Below are positions 25,530-35,365 of a stretch of 64,000 bases of DNA, in pieces. The notes under the pieces are model-generated. The model did no database searches and was not told the DNA's origin. It saw only the letters and a list, made by a program, of their open reading frames with translations. Position 1 is the first letter of the stretch. Every line of letters starts with the position of its first letter. The translations under genes and the position numbers were made by a program. The DNA comes from Chryseobacterium sp. ISL-80 (GTDB lineage Bacteria; Bacillota; Bacilli; Bacillales; Cytobacillaceae), in contig JAGGQZ010000009.1 in assembly GCA_018613055.1 (NCBI GenBank), positions 335,539 through 399,538 on the forward strand, in the 5' to 3' direction.

Positions 25530-26684
25530 ATGAACAAAAGACATCAAAATACTATATTTTTAATAAGAGTTCACAAGATTTATTTCGCGCTTTTTTTCTT
25601 AATTATTAGTATTATATTTTTCATTAATTTTCTTGATTTTAAAGAAAAAATAAATTCTTCCTTTATTACAGCTACTAGCGAAAAGGTACATACTAATATC
25701 ATCCTAAGTCTCATGGCAACTGAAATAGGCTCGCTTAGATCACTTATTAATGAACAAGAAACACCCTCTATCTCCCGAGCAGTATTTCTCACTCTTACAA
25801 ATATTTGGCCAGAAGACACAAGAACATTTCTTGGTCAAGAAATTCCGGGTTTTTCCAACTTTAATACCGAAATTGCTATCGCAGGAATTGGGACCGATCT
25901 TACCACAATGCCAATGGAATCTGCTCCCCCGTTAGAAGTGCTTTTGAAAGAGAAAGAAATGGCAGAACAGGAGCTAGGCGAAAAAAATGTTTCAGAAGAA
26001 AAAAGGATTTCGCCTGTCCTTAAAACCGGAAAGGATGTGGCATATATTTATCATTCCCACAGCTGGGAAGCTTTTTTGCCCTCGTTGCCTGGAAAGAAGA
26101 CCGCAAATGAAGCTGTAAGTTTAAATGAAAGTAAAAACATAATAGCAGTGGGGAAAAAGTTAAGAGATGAATTAATGAAAAAAGGCATTGGAGCAAGCCA
26201 CAGCACGTCCAATGTTACAGAGGAATTAAAAAAGAAAAATTGGAATTACAATGATTCATATACGCTTTCAAGAGAGACAGTAAAAGAGGTAATGGCACAA
26301 GAATCATCTATTGGTTATCTTATTGATATTCACAGGGATTCCCAACCTAAAAAGCTTACAACTACAATGATCAACGGAAAACCATTTGCAAGATTATTTT
26401 TTATAGTGGGAAGGGAAAACAAAAACTATGAAAGTAATCTTGCCTTAGCCAAAGAATTGAATAAAATGTTAGAAGAGAAATTCCCAGGAATCAGCAGAGG
26501 TGTTTTTGTAAAGACAAAAGATGATGGGAATGGAGTATATAATCAAGACCTTTCCAGCCAATCGATGCTGCTTGAGTTTGGAGGAATAGAGAATAATAGC
26601 ATTGAATTGGATCATTCTATTAAAGCATTTGCAGAAGTTTTCAGTGAATATTATTGGGAAGCTGAGGAAGTAAACGGGAATTGA
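25530..26684 (+). CDS. spoIIP: SpoIIP-family peptidoglycan amidase/endopeptidase
   Basis: A 384-residue protein with an N-terminal membrane helix (about 14-35) and a C-terminal SpoIIP domain. Conserved zinc and catalytic segments are VAYIYHSHSWEAF, YLIDIHRDSQ and LLEFGGIEN. SpoIIP cleaves septal peptidoglycan during forespore engulfment together with SpoIID and SpoIIM. The usual gpr neighbour is absent, so this may be a second paralogue. Start ATG 25530 after CGGAGTGA; the TTG at 25503 has no ribosome site. Its presence marks the host as a spore former. Confidence 0.9.
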   Translation: MNKRHQNTIFLIRVHKIYFALFFLIISIIFFINFLDFKEKINSSFITATSEKVHTNIILSLMATEIGSLRSLINEQETPSISRAVFLTLTNIWPEDTRTFLGQEIPGFSNFNTEIAIAGIGTDLTTMPMESAPPLEVLLKEKEMAEQELGEKNVSEEKRISPVLKTGKDVAYIYHSHSWEAFLPSLPGKKTANEAVSLNESKNIIAVGKKLRDELMKKGIGASHSTSNVTEELKKKNWNYNDSYTLSRETVKEVMAQESSIGYLIDIHRDSQPKKLTTTMINGKPFARLFFIVGRENKNYESNLALAKELNKMLEEKFPGISRGVFVKTKDDGNGVYNQDLSSQSMLLEFGGIENNSIELDHSIKAFAEVFSEYYWEAEEVNGN

Positions 26685-26937
26685 TTGTTTTAGTTTTGGC
26701 GAATTTTCTAATAGAGTCTTTATTTCTATCAACTCATGAAATTCTTATTTTTATAACAGAATACAAGTTCGAAATACAAGTTCGAAACCCACTTCTTCGA
26801 AGTATGCCTATCTTCCTCTTGTTAAATCACTAATTATCCTCAAACCATATATCAATATGGTGCTTCATAAAAAATGCACAGATTTATGGGATATTAGTGA
26901 CAAAAGTAAAGGGATAATAGATTTCAGGAGGGAAACG

Positions 26938-27876
26938 ATGTCTAAAAAGAAAAAACAAAACAAAGAGCAAAAGTTTGGCTTAGGCTGGCTCTTTCTAGTG
27001 GTAATGGGGTTATTCGTAGTTTTAATTCTTCTTCCTAATAACGGAGGAAATAAAATGACATTTACTGATTTGCATGGACTGAGCTATTCACAAGATGGAG
27101 AAGAATTAGTTGCAGCAGTCCATGATGGTTTAAAAGTATATTCTAATGGATCATGGTCAATACCAGAAGGACCAAAAAATGATTACATGGGTTATTCACC
27201 AGTTAAGAATGGATTTTATAGTAGTGGACACCCAGCACCAAATTCTGATCTTCGAAATCCCTTAGGAATTGTAAAAAGCAAGGATAATGGAGAGACGGTG
27301 GATGTAGTTGATTTGCATGGGGAGGCAGATTTTCATGCATTGTCCGTAGGGTACGAAACAGAAGAAATCTATGTTTTTGCATCTGAACCTAATTCCAAAA
27401 TGAAAGAACAAGGATTTTACTACTCAAATAATCAGGGAGAAACCTGGAATTCAATGAATATGCAGGGGATATCGGGCTCTCCTTTAGTAATGTCTGCACA
27501 CCCTTCCAGAAATGGAACATTCGCGATTGGTACAGATCAGGGCCTCTATCTATCTGAGAACTATGGAGATTCGTTTGAGCAGATAGTAACAGATTTTAGT
27601 GTGAGTGCTGCTGTATTTTCAGATGATGATACAATAATTGCAGGAACAAATAATGGTGACAAGCGAATCTTAAAAATTAATATTAATGATAGTAGTTTCA
27701 GTAATTTAAATATGCCCCAAAACTTTGAGGGGAATATCTTGTATATTGCCGTAAACCGTGAAAACAAAAAAGAACTCTCATTTGCAACCGACCTACTAAA
27801 TGTATATACAAGTAGTGATAGTGGGAAAACATGGGAAGAAATTGTTGAAGAAGGTACCAGTAGGAAGTCAGGATAA
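26938..27876 (+). CDS. Membrane-anchored BNR/sortilin-like beta-propeller (F510_1955 type)
   Basis: A 312-residue protein with a very basic N-terminus, one membrane helix (about 18-38) and an extracellular propeller with Asp-box-like repeats: YYSNNQGETWNSM, LYLSENYGDSFEQI, VYTSSDSGKTWEEI. These match sialidase/VPS10-type proteins annotated as F510_1955 family glycosylhydrolases; there is no evidence for catalysis here. Start ATG 26938 after AGGAGGG; 27 upstream in-frame codons carry no ribosome site. Frequently found near copper genes in Bacillaceae to my recollection. Confidence 0.78.
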   Translation: MSKKKKQNKEQKFGLGWLFLVVMGLFVVLILLPNNGGNKMTFTDLHGLSYSQDGEELVAAVHDGLKVYSNGSWSIPEGPKNDYMGYSPVKNGFYSSGHPAPNSDLRNPLGIVKSKDNGETVDVVDLHGEADFHALSVGYETEEIYVFASEPNSKMKEQGFYYSNNQGETWNSMNMQGISGSPLVMSAHPSRNGTFAIGTDQGLYLSENYGDSFEQIVTDFSVSAAVFSDDDTIIAGTNNGDKRILKININDSSFSNLNMPQNFEGNILYIAVNRENKKELSFATDLLNVYTSSDSGKTWEEIVEEGTSRKSG

Positions 27877-28324
27877 AAGTGATCTTAAATAGAAATGTAA
27901 CCTGTTATAGGAAATTATATAAAATTGAATGAAGTATACCGTCAAAAGAGTGAAGCATGACCTAAAAGCCATCCCTGTATAAATAATCGAGGGATGGCTT
28001 TTCCTAAATTCTCCGTAATAGTGCCAATCATTCATTTTCTTTATGTCCCGTAATAGAACAATAAACCCGGTTATGCAGATCTGTAGAAGACATTCCAGTG
28101 TTTTTAGATGGCAACCATGTTTAAGAAATGGATTCGCAGAATCAAGTATTCAACTTCCTAAATATCTTAATGACACTAAAATGATAAACCCCTTTTTTGT
28201 ACAAAATGATACATAGGTAGTAGACAGGCAATGCCAACAAAGCAAACTGGAAATCAACTACAATGCTTCTCTTCTTTCGCGTTCACATTAATTACATATT
28301 TTTCAAAAAATAAATTTATTTATA
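27877..28324. other. About 450-base intergenic region before csoR
   Basis: Holds the terminator at 27964-28002. Beyond that no coding sequence, repeat or RNA was recognised; the final part leads into the copper-responsive promoter. Confidence 0.5.
27964..28002. terminator. Intrinsic terminator
   Basis: Thirteen-base-pair stem AAAAGCCATCCCT/AGGGATGGCTTTT downstream of the propeller gene. Confidence 0.85.
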
Positions 28325-28354
28325 TTTACATAGGGTACTGGGGTATAGTATATT
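28325..28354 (+). promoter_or_regulatory. csoR-copZ promoter with CsoR-type operator
   Basis: A TTTACA -35 (28325-28330) and TATATT -10 (28349-28354) flank TAGGGTACTGGGGTATA (28331-28347), a G-tract sequence like the copper-regulated CsoR operators of Bacillus. A repressor bound between the two elements would block RNA polymerase until Cu(I) releases it. Confidence 0.7.
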
Positions 28355-28377
28355 AATTGTAGAAGGGGGGAAGCTAA

Positions 28378-28719
28378 ATGCAACCTGAAATAAAAACGAA
28401 TACTTTAATCGCTGATGAAGTAAATTGTTACGCGTTTGAAAGAAAAAGTCATCACTCGGATAAAGTGAAAAACTCACTTGTGGTTCGACTAAACAGAATA
28501 GAAGGTCAAATACGTGGCATAAAAGGGTTAATCGAAAGAGACACTTATTGTGATGATGTCATTACACAGATATCTGCAACCCAATCTGCGTTGAACAGCG
28601 TGGCAAAAGTTCTTTTAGAAGGACATTTAAAGGGATGCGTAGTGGACCGCCTGGAGCAAGGAGATTTCGATGTAATAGATGAAGTACTCGTTACTATTCA
28701 TAAGTTAATAAAAAAGTAA
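28378..28719 (+). CDS. csoR: Copper-sensing repressor CsoR
   Basis: A 113-residue DUF156-family all-helical repressor. The Cu(I) ligand set is intact: Cys58 (DTYCDDV), His83 and Cys87 (EGHLKGC). The RLNRIEGQIRGI signature of the DNA-binding helix is present. Cu(I) binding releases the protein from DNA and induces copper export. An N-terminal extension of about 30 residues with extra Cys and His precedes the core. First gene of csoR-copZ, with copA behind its own operator. GAAGGGGGG ribosome site. Confidence 0.95.
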   Translation: MQPEIKTNTLIADEVNCYAFERKSHHSDKVKNSLVVRLNRIEGQIRGIKGLIERDTYCDDVITQISATQSALNSVAKVLLEGHLKGCVVDRLEQGDFDVIDEVLVTIHKLIKK

Positions 28720-28733
28720 AGGAGCTGTTAGAA

Positions 28734-28940
28734 ATGGAAAAGGTAACATTAAATGTAGTAGGTATGTCGTGTGGACATTGTGTCAAAGCGATTGAAGGTA
28801 GTGTAGGAGAATTATCTGGAGTTTCAAATGTTAAAGTTCATCTAGAAAGCGGAAAAGTCGATGTTGAATACAGCCCAACGAAAGTTTCCCTGGATAAGAT
28901 TAAGGAAACTATTGATGATCAAGGTTATGATGTGAATTAA
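28734..28940 (+). CDS. copZ: Copper chaperone CopZ
   Basis: A 68-residue ferredoxin-fold HMA protein with the Cu(I)-binding MSCGHC motif (residues 11-16). It delivers Cu(I) to the N-terminal domains of CopA and to CsoR. It starts 14 bases after csoR with AAAGGAG, and a hairpin follows before copA. Confidence 0.96.
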   Translation: MEKVTLNVVGMSCGHCVKAIEGSVGELSGVSNVKVHLESGKVDVEYSPTKVSLDKIKETIDDQGYDVN

Positions 28941-28949
28941 TTATGAAGT

Positions 28950-28976
28950 AGGGTGTGCTTAATGGGACACCCTTTC
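28950..28976 (+). terminator. Hairpin between copZ and copA
   Basis: Stem AGGGTGT/ACACCCT followed by a T-rich run; would limit read-through so copA relies largely on its own promoter. Confidence 0.7.
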
Positions 28977-28990
28977 TTTTAATAACATGT

Positions 28991-29030
28991 ATACCTTGTA
29001 TGGGTATATAACCAATCTTGAAAATATAGT
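28991..29030 (+). promoter_or_regulatory. copA promoter with CsoR-type operator
   Basis: The pseudo-palindrome ATACC-TTGTATG-GGTAT (28991-29007) resembles the csoR operator, with a TATAGT -10 element at 29025-29030 and the copA ATG 38 bases further on. Confidence 0.65.
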
Positions 29031-29067
29031 ATTTATCCTCATTTCCAGCTAAAAAGGAGGAAGAAAA

Positions 29068-31497
29068 ATGGGTGAGAAATCAATAGCAAAGACTCAAACT
29101 GATCTTTCAGAAGAAAACGTTACATTGAGTATCACTGGAATGACATGTGCTGCGTGTGCGACACGCATCGAGAAAAACATTGCCAAAGTTCCAGGTGTAC
29201 AAAAGGCTAATGTGAACCTCGCTACTGAGAAAGCTTCTGTTATATATGATCCTGCTGTTGCTTCTGTTAATGATGTCATTGCGAAAATAAAAAAGACGGG
29301 CTATGGAGTTCAGGAGGAAAAAGTCCAACTCGATATCATTGGAATGACATGTGCATCATGTTCAACTCGTGTTGAAAAAGGCTTGAAAAAGGTTGAAGGA
29401 GTTACTAGCGCAGCTGTCAATTTAGCAACTGAAAAAGCAATTATCGAATATATTCCTGGCAACACAAATATCGAGCAAATAATGGCGGCTGTAAAAAAAG
29501 TCGGCTACGATGCCAGGGTAGTAGGCGATAGTAATGATGATTATGAGCGTAGCGCAAGGGAAAAGGAATACAAAACCCAGGTCAGAAAATTCACTGTAGG
29601 GGCAATCCTATCTGTGTTTTTCTTAATTCAAATGATATCGGATTTTGCGATGGAATATGGAAATGGGATGTTTTTTCATATGAGTCCATGGGTTCAATTC
29701 CTTCTTGCTACTCCAGTTCAATTCTATGTAGGAGGCCATTATTACCGTGATGCCTTCAACGCGGTTCGTGGGGGCAGTGCAAACATGGCAGTTTTAGTTG
29801 TACTGGGAACTTCAGCCGCATATTTTTACAGTTTAATTGTCACGATATTAGGAACAGGGCAATTTTTGTATTATGAAGCAGCTGCCATTGTTATGACCTT
29901 AATTGTTTTGGGGAAATTGCTTGAAACAAGGGCAAAAGGGCAAACATCTGAAGCAATTAAAACGCTCATGGGACTTCAAGCAAAAACAGCAAAGGTCCTA
30001 CGAAATGGAGAAGAACTTGATATTCCACTAGAAGAGGTTCAAACAGGTGACATGATTTTTGTTCGAGCAGGAGAAAAGGTTCCAGTAGATGGAGAAATAA
30101 TCGAGGGAAATACTACGGTTGATGAATCCATGCTTACCGGTGAAAGTATGCCTGTTACAAAAGGAAAAGGCGACACAGTTATTGGAGCAACTGTAAATAA
30201 ACACGGGGCGTTTACCTTTAAAGCGACCAAAGTTGGTAAGGATACTGCGTTAGCTCAAATTATCAAACTTGTCGAAGAAGCTCAGGGCTCAAAAGCCCCT
30301 ATTCAGAAACTTGCCGATAAAATATCTGGAATCTTTGTCCCGATTGTCATACTAATTGCATTGGGAACTTTTGCTATAACTTATTTCCTTGCAGGATTTA
30401 CACCTGCCCTTGTAAGCACTATTGCCGTGCTGGTTATTGCATGTCCTTGTGCATTAGGCCTGGCTACACCAACTGCAGTAATGGTTGGTACTGGAAAAGG
30501 TGCTGAAAATGGTCTCCTTATTAAAGGAGCTGAACATCTTCAAACAGCACAGCGGGTAACTACTGTAGTACTGGATAAGACCGGTACCATAACTAAGGGA
30601 GAACCAGATGTTACGAATATCATCGCATTTGGGGAATATAGTGAAGATGAATTATTGCAATTGGCTGCTTCAGCTGAAAAAGGATCAGAGCATCCACTTG
30701 GTGAAGCAATTATTAATGGAGCAAAAGAAAAGGACCTTCCACTTCAGGATGCTCAAAACTTTAATGCCATCCCAGGACATGGAATTCAAGTGGACATCAA
30801 TGATCAAAAGGTATTTATAGGGAATAAAAAGTTAATGCACAAAAATAGTATTGATATTGATATTGCATTAAATCGAATGGAAAAACTTGAAGGAGAAGGG
30901 AAAACTGCTATGTTAATAGCAGTTAATGACAACCTTGCCGGTATAATCGCAGTTGCTGATACAGTAAAGGAAACATCAGCGAAAGCAATTAAACACCTTA
31001 AAAATATGGGCATAGAAGTTATTATGATAACTGGCGATAATAAATTGACAGCCGAGGCTATTGCCAAGCAGGTGGGGGTTGATCGGGTACTTGCCGAAGT
31101 ACTCCCGGAAGACAAATCAGCCGAGGTAGAAAAGTTAAAGCAGGAAGGAAAAATTGTAGCCATGGTCGGGGATGGTATCAATGATGCACCAGCACTAGCT
31201 GCTGCGCATGTTGGTATAGCCATTGGAACAGGTACAGATGTTGCAATGGAAGCTGCGGATATCACCTTAATGCGAGGTGATTTAATGGGAATAGTTGATA
31301 CAATTAGCCTATCCAAATCTACAATGAGAAAAATCAAACAAAATCTTTTCTGGGCATTTGCGTATAATGTTATATTGATACCGGTAGCAGCAATTGGCCT
31401 TTTAAACCCAATTCTCGCTGGAGGAGCTATGGCTTTCAGTTCTGTTTCAGTAGTTGGGAATACACTGTTTTTACGAAAGTGGAAACCTATACGCTAG
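29068..31497 (+). CDS. copA: Copper-exporting P1B-type ATPase CopA
   Basis: An 809-residue Cu(I)-exporting ATPase, normal length for Bacillus CopA. Two HMA domains carry GMTCAAC (24-30) and GMTCASC (92-98). The transmembrane copper site is Cys459-Pro-Cys461, the phosphorylated aspartate is Asp503 in DKTGT, HP of SEHPLG and the hinge [10 protein letters not shown] are intact. It moves Cu(I) from CopZ out of the cytosol. AAAGGAGGAAG lies 9 bases before the ATG. Separately promoted behind copZ. Confidence 0.98.
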   Translation: MGEKSIAKTQTDLSEENVTLSITGMTCAACATRIEKNIAKVPGVQKANVNLATEKASVIYDPAVASVNDVIAKIKKTGYGVQEEKVQLDIIGMTCASCSTRVEKGLKKVEGVTSAAVNLATEKAIIEYIPGNTNIEQIMAAVKKVGYDARVVGDSNDDYERSAREKEYKTQVRKFTVGAILSVFFLIQMISDFAMEYGNGMFFHMSPWVQFLLATPVQFYVGGHYYRDAFNAVRGGSANMAVLVVLGTSAAYFYSLIVTILGTGQFLYYEAAAIVMTLIVLGKLLETRAKGQTSEAIKTLMGLQAKTAKVLRNGEELDIPLEEVQTGDMIFVRAGEKVPVDGEIIEGNTTVDESMLTGESMPVTKGKGDTVIGATVNKHGAFTFKATKVGKDTALAQIIKLVEEAQGSKAPIQKLADKISGIFVPIVILIALGTFAITYFLAGFTPALVSTIAVLVIACPCALGLATPTAVMVGTGKGAENGLLIKGAEHLQTAQRVTTVVLDKTGTITKGEPDVTNIIAFGEYSEDELLQLAASAEKGSEHPLGEAIINGAKEKDLPLQDAQNFNAIPGHGIQVDINDQKVFIGNKKLMHKNSIDIDIALNRMEKLEGEGKTAMLIAVNDNLAGIIAVADTVKETSAKAIKHLKNMGIEVIMITGDNKLTAEAIAKQVGVDRVLAEVLPEDKSAEVEKLKQEGKIVAMVGDGINDAPALAAAHVGIAIGTGTDVAMEAADITLMRGDLMGIVDTISLSKSTMRKIKQNLFWAFAYNVILIPVAAIGLLNPILAGGAMAFSSVSVVGNTLFLRKWKPIR

Positions 31498-31523
31498 AAA
31501 TGGTCTATAAAAAGTTCAAGAAA

Positions 31524-31553
31524 TGGGAGTGACTCTCTGAGTCATTCTCGTTT
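31524..31553 (+). terminator. Hairpin after copA
   Basis: Imperfect stem GAGTGACT/AGTCATTC with a short loop and a following CGTTT; weak terminator candidate. Confidence 0.5.
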
Positions 31554-31746
31554 GTACCCTTGACTATGAAAAAACCATACTGATTAATAATTTTTAAAGT
31601 ATTGCCTTCTATGCAGTTTTATATTAATAATTTTGAGTTTCAGATAAATGTTTGCAGATGGGGAATAAATAATTAAGGGAAGTAATGTGTCTAAAAAACT
31701 AATTCAGGGTAAGATAATCTAAAATGACAAAGGAGGAGTTTGTTGA

Positions 31747-32361
31747 ATGTTAAGAATTAATACAAGAAGAGCTATGCTATTTGTATTGCTTACATCTCTT
31801 TTATTAATGCTGGGGGCATGCGCAAATACAAATGAAGAAAAAAAAGAAAGTAAGGGGACTAACAATACAGAAGAGACCCAAGATAAGATGGATGAAGATA
31901 TGGAAGATATGGATCATGGCAATATGGATATGTCCGGTTCGGGTGAAGTTCCTGAAGGTTTAAAAGAGGCGGCTTCACCAGCTTATGAAGTTGGGAGCAA
32001 AGCAATTATTGAATCCGATCATATGCCTGGTATGAAAGGTGCGGAATCAACTATTGTAGGGGCATATGACACAACGGTTTATACTGTTTCATATACTCCG
32101 ACTACCGGGGGAGAAAGAGTGGAAGATCATAAATGGGTGATTCATGAAGAGTTAGAGGGAGTCGGACAAGAAACAGTTAAACCTGGATCAGAAGTTACTA
32201 TAAATGCTGAACATATGGAGGGAATGGACGGGGCAACTGCCGAAATTGATTCTGCTGAACAAACAACAGTGTACATGGTTGATTTCACACTGACTACAAA
32301 TGGTGAAGAAGTAAAAAATCATAAATGGGTAACAGAGGAAGAACTATCACCGATTGACTAA
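31747..32361 (+). CDS. ydhK: YdhK-like lipoprotein with two DUF1541 repeats
   Basis: A 204-residue lipoprotein (lipobox LGAC, about residues 22-25). After a Met/Asp/His-rich linker (EDMEDMDHGNMDM) come two homologous units of about 55 residues, each with a HM(P/E)GM(K/D)GA turn, a YTVSYTPTT/YMVDFTLTT strand and a closing HKWV(I/T)xEEL. The Met/His content and place after copA suggest copper buffering at the cell surface; not proven for the family. AAGGAGGAG ribosome site. A terminator follows. Confidence 0.9.
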   Translation: MLRINTRRAMLFVLLTSLLLMLGACANTNEEKKESKGTNNTEETQDKMDEDMEDMDHGNMDMSGSGEVPEGLKEAASPAYEVGSKAIIESDHMPGMKGAESTIVGAYDTTVYTVSYTPTTGGERVEDHKWVIHEELEGVGQETVKPGSEVTINAEHMEGMDGATAEIDSAEQTTVYMVDFTLTTNGEEVKNHKWVTEEELSPID

Positions 32362-32378
32362 AACAACTTAAAAATAAC

Positions 32379-32428
32379 AGGGTGTCAGGTAAGTCATATT
32401 TTAGACTTTCTGAACACCCTTTTTTATA
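32379..32428 (+). terminator. Intrinsic terminator of the ydhK-like gene
   Basis: Arms GGGTGTCAG and CTGAACACCC with a long loop, followed by six T residues. Confidence 0.7.
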
Positions 32429-32822
32429 TGATTATTTTTCGAGTTACCCTTTGTAAATAAAAGGCCGTTATATAAGATAATTGAGATGTTCTTTCTTCTA
32501 TTTTGGTTCTTCTAAATACTGCCTCAATTCTTGCTACAATTCTGCCTCACTAGATCGTTTTAAAGGAAACAGAGAGTGGAAAAAAATAATTGGTTATCAG
32601 TTGCTAAATTATTAAAATGCTTTAGCCATTGAACTTTAGTCTTGAAGAAACAATACTTTATGACTTGTCTGAGTTGATTCTTGAATCAACTTGAATCAGG
32701 AACGACGTCTGATAATCTAGGATTATCAGATTTCTCCACATTTTCTTGATTTTTTTAATCTATTATATAATGAGTAATACAAATAAAATGAAGTAGTTAT
32801 TGAGTTAGGGTGAGAATTTTAT
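32429..32822. other. About 390-base leader of the two-component operon
   Basis: No coding sequence seen. Contains a perfect palindrome (32708-32730) and, about 30 bases further on, a TATTATATAATG promoter-like stretch near 32761-32772 that probably drives the histidine kinase gene. Confidence 0.5.
32708..32730 (+). promoter_or_regulatory. Perfect 10-bp palindrome upstream of the kinase gene
   Basis: TCTGATAATC (32708-32717) and GATTATCAGA (32721-32730) are exact inverted copies with a 3-base spacer, about 30 bases upstream of a likely -10 region. It could be an operator for autoregulation; the short T-run after it also allows a weak terminator. Confidence 0.5.
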
Positions 32823-34205
32823 ATGCCTTCTAGGTTGAAGAATATATCTTTTAAATTGGGCCTTTTGTTCAGTGGGATATTTGTCTGCTTCCTTCTACTG
32901 CTTGGTTTGGTCCTCTATGGTGTTTTCACAAATGTCTTGATTGATTATATTAAGCAGGATGTCCTCACGCGTGGAAACAATCATGCCCGTATTTTAGAAG
33001 AAAACTTCGACCGGGCAACGATTGGCCATGTGGTTGAAATGGAACAGGGAGTCACAACTGAGGTGCTTATTGTAGATTCCGAAAACAATATCATCGCTGC
33101 TTCAAAAGACCCCGACAATGACATGAAGAAGCATCTTGGAGAAAACAGGAAAAAAAGCAGTTATATTCTAGAAGATGATTGGAGGGACCATCGCTATATC
33201 ATCTCAGTCTCTGTTATTGGCGATCAAGAAGGGTATGTTTACATGTACTATCCTTCAAACATCCTCCGAGAAATCGTCTTTGTCATGAATGCCCTTATCA
33301 CAATAGCCAGTATTGGGATTATCCTCCTGGCTTTCGGGCTTATCGGTATTTTGTCAAAAAAACTGACCAGCCCATTGCTCGCAATGAAGGAAGCCACTTC
33401 TAAAATGTCCTTGGGAAAGTATATGCAAACGATTCCTGTCAAAGGCGAGGATGAAGTAGCCCAACTTGGCATATCTATCCAGAAGTTGGGTGAACAACTT
33501 CAATACTTTGAAGATAGCAGGAATGAATTCCTGGCTGCTGTATCCCATGAACTTCGGACTCCCTTGACATACATCAAGGGGTACAGTGATGTGTTGAAAA
33601 AAGGAATGGCAAGTAGCGACGAAGAAAAAGAGGAGTACTTATCAATCATAAATAAAGAGGCACAGCGGCTATCCATCATGATTAATGACCTGTTTGAAAT
33701 GAGCAAGCTTCAGGTGGGGAAATTCGAACTGGATAAAAGGCCGGTCAACCTAAATGAGCTAATTAATAAAACAGCTACGAACCTAAGACCTGAAGTGGTA
33801 AAAAAAGGACTGAAGATCACTCTTGTACTTGAGGACGGACTATCAAAAACAAAAGTAGATAAAGAGAGAATGGAGCAGGTTTTCTACAACCTTCTTGAAA
33901 ATGCGGTGAAATACAGCACTGAAGGCGAAATTACCATTCGATCCTCGACCAAAAAGGACCTTGTTGTTGTAGAAATCTGTGATACTGGGGAAGGAATACC
34001 TGAGCCTGAACTTTCCCGAATTTGGGATAGATTTTACCGGGTGGAACGATCAAGGGGAAGGAAAACTGGAGGAACAGGTCTTGGACTCTATGTGGTGAAG
34101 CAAATTATCGAAGCCCATGGTGGACAGATTCAGGTTAACAGTAAACTGAATGAAGGAACTGTTTTTACCATCTACTTAAAAACTTCCAAGGAGAGAGTCG
34201 AATGA
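32823..34205 (+). CDS. Membrane sensor histidine kinase
   Basis: A 460-residue kinase: helix 1 (about 11-35), an extracytoplasmic sensor of about 115 residues with EVLIVDSENNIIAAS (sCache-like), helix 2 (about 150-176), HAMP, a HisKA domain with the phosphorylated His in AAVSHELRTPLTYIKG (about residue 242), and HATPase boxes NLLENAVKYS, DTGEGIP and TGGTGLGLYVVK. It overlaps the response regulator gene by 4 bases. The signal is unknown; copper or envelope stress is suggested only by neighbours. Confidence 0.95.
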   Translation: MPSRLKNISFKLGLLFSGIFVCFLLLLGLVLYGVFTNVLIDYIKQDVLTRGNNHARILEENFDRATIGHVVEMEQGVTTEVLIVDSENNIIAASKDPDNDMKKHLGENRKKSSYILEDDWRDHRYIISVSVIGDQEGYVYMYYPSNILREIVFVMNALITIASIGIILLAFGLIGILSKKLTSPLLAMKEATSKMSLGKYMQTIPVKGEDEVAQLGISIQKLGEQLQYFEDSRNEFLAAVSHELRTPLTYIKGYSDVLKKGMASSDEEKEEYLSIINKEAQRLSIMINDLFEMSKLQVGKFELDKRPVNLNELINKTATNLRPEVVKKGLKITLVLEDGLSKTKVDKERMEQVFYNLLENAVKYSTEGEITIRSSTKKDLVVVEICDTGEGIPEPELSRIWDRFYRVERSRGRKTGGTGLGLYVVKQIIEAHGGQIQVNSKLNEGTVFTIYLKTSKERVE

Positions 34206-34876
34206 ACAAAATATTGATTGTTGACGACGAGGCACAAATGAGAAAGCTGGTTAAACTTTATCTGCTTCAGGAAGGCTATCAGGTGGAGGAAGCAGAGGAC
34301 GGACAGGAGGCAATTGATATGCTTCGAAAGGATGACTACGATTTGATGATCCTGGATGTAATGATGCCTATGATGGACGGGTGGGAGACAATACAGCATG
34401 TGCGCAAAATGTCTGACTTGCCGATTATCATGCTTACTGCTAAGGGTACTGTCCAGGACAAAGTTACGGGCTTATCAACAGGGGCGGATGATTACGTTGT
34501 CAAACCTTTTGATGAAGCAGAGCTGCTAGTAAGGGTCAAAGCACTCCTAAGGAGGACCGGCCATTCCAATTCTGGAGAGAACATCTTGAAGTATCAGGGG
34601 ATGGTTATTGACCTCATCTCGAGGGAAGCAATTTATGAAGGGATGAGAATCAACCTGACACAGACTGAATTCGACATTCTCGTTGCACTAATCGAGCACA
34701 GGGGAAAAGTCTTATCAAGAGAACAACTTGTGGATTTGATATGGGGAATTGAATTCATGGGTGAGGACCGGACTGTGGATTCGCATATTAAGAACCTTCG
34801 TGAAAAGTTGCAAAAAGCTGGAGTGGATAAGTCTATTGTTAAGACAGTTTGGGGTATTGGATATAAAATGGAATAG
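34202..34876 (+). CDS. OmpR-family response regulator
   Basis: A 224-residue regulator with a receiver domain (Asp52 as phosphate acceptor in LMILDVMMPMMDG, acidic DDE at 8-10, Thr in MLTAKG, Lys in VVKPFD) and a C-terminal winged helix (RTVDSHIKNLREKL). GGAGAG precedes the ATG. It is translationally coupled to the kinase upstream; kinase-first order is unusual for Bacillus pairs, where the regulator normally comes first. Target genes unknown. Confidence 0.96.
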   Translation: MNKILIVDDEAQMRKLVKLYLLQEGYQVEEAEDGQEAIDMLRKDDYDLMILDVMMPMMDGWETIQHVRKMSDLPIIMLTAKGTVQDKVTGLSTGADDYVVKPFDEAELLVRVKALLRRTGHSNSGENILKYQGMVIDLISREAIYEGMRINLTQTEFDILVALIEHRGKVLSREQLVDLIWGIEFMGEDRTVDSHIKNLREKLQKAGVDKSIVKTVWGIGYKME

Positions 34877-34888
34877 TGGTGATGAAAA

Positions 34889-35131
34889 ATGAAGCGTTTA
34901 TTGCCGATTATCATAATGACATTTGCCACCATAACAGGTTTGTTTTTCCTGTTTTTCGTAGTCAGAATGATATGGTTCCCGCCAAATTCCATGGGGATGA
35001 TGATGGGAAGGCAAATGATGTACCATCATATGCGTTTCTGGTTCGGTCAGGCTTTTTGGCTGTTCCTTATATTGCTTGGAATCGGATTATTGCTGTGGAT
35101 GGTGATCAACCGCATTAATCGAAAAAAATAA
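34889..35131 (+). CDS. Small two-helix membrane protein with a Met/His-rich loop
   Basis: An 80-residue protein with helices at about 6-29 and 52-72. The outer loop (31-50) holds MGMMMGRQMMYHHMRF, six Met and two His within about 14 residues, a likely Cu(I)-binding patch. It begins 12 bases after the response regulator stop, so it is probably the third gene of the operon and may tune the sensor. No family recognised. A strong hairpin follows at 35151. Confidence 0.75.
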   Translation: MKRLLPIIIMTFATITGLFFLFFVVRMIWFPPNSMGMMMGRQMMYHHMRFWFGQAFWLFLILLGIGLLLWMVINRINRKK

Positions 35132-35150
35132 GTAGTCATAACCCTTTTAT

Positions 35151-35183
35151 GCCTTCCTTGTTCCCTTCAAGAACAAGGAAGGC
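35151..35183. terminator. Strong hairpin terminator
   Basis: Thirteen-base-pair perfect stem GCCTTCCTTGTTC/GAACAAGGAAGGC, followed by TGTTTTATTTT. Confidence 0.85.
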
Positions 35184-35365
35184 TGTTTTATTTTCTATAG
35201 CAGTGGCCCTTAGTGTATCAGCCAATAAGTAAATTCCATATTTATTAATTTCAATTTAGGCATGAGGCAAAGAATTTTGGTATCGCATCAACGGGTCAAA
35301 CCGCATTTATCAATATTTAGTGAGATCAAGTTCTTATATTCATAATTGAAAATGAATTAACTTAC

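Noticed and set aside
29094..29328. Minus-strand frames at the start of copA
   Set aside because: Antisense to the conserved HMA domain of copA; no start signal.
30804..31337. 177-codon open frame on the minus strand inside copA
   Set aside because: It is fully antisense to a strongly conserved ATPase region, is Ser/Ile-rich with no domain, and has no ribosome site; a shadow of copA codon use.
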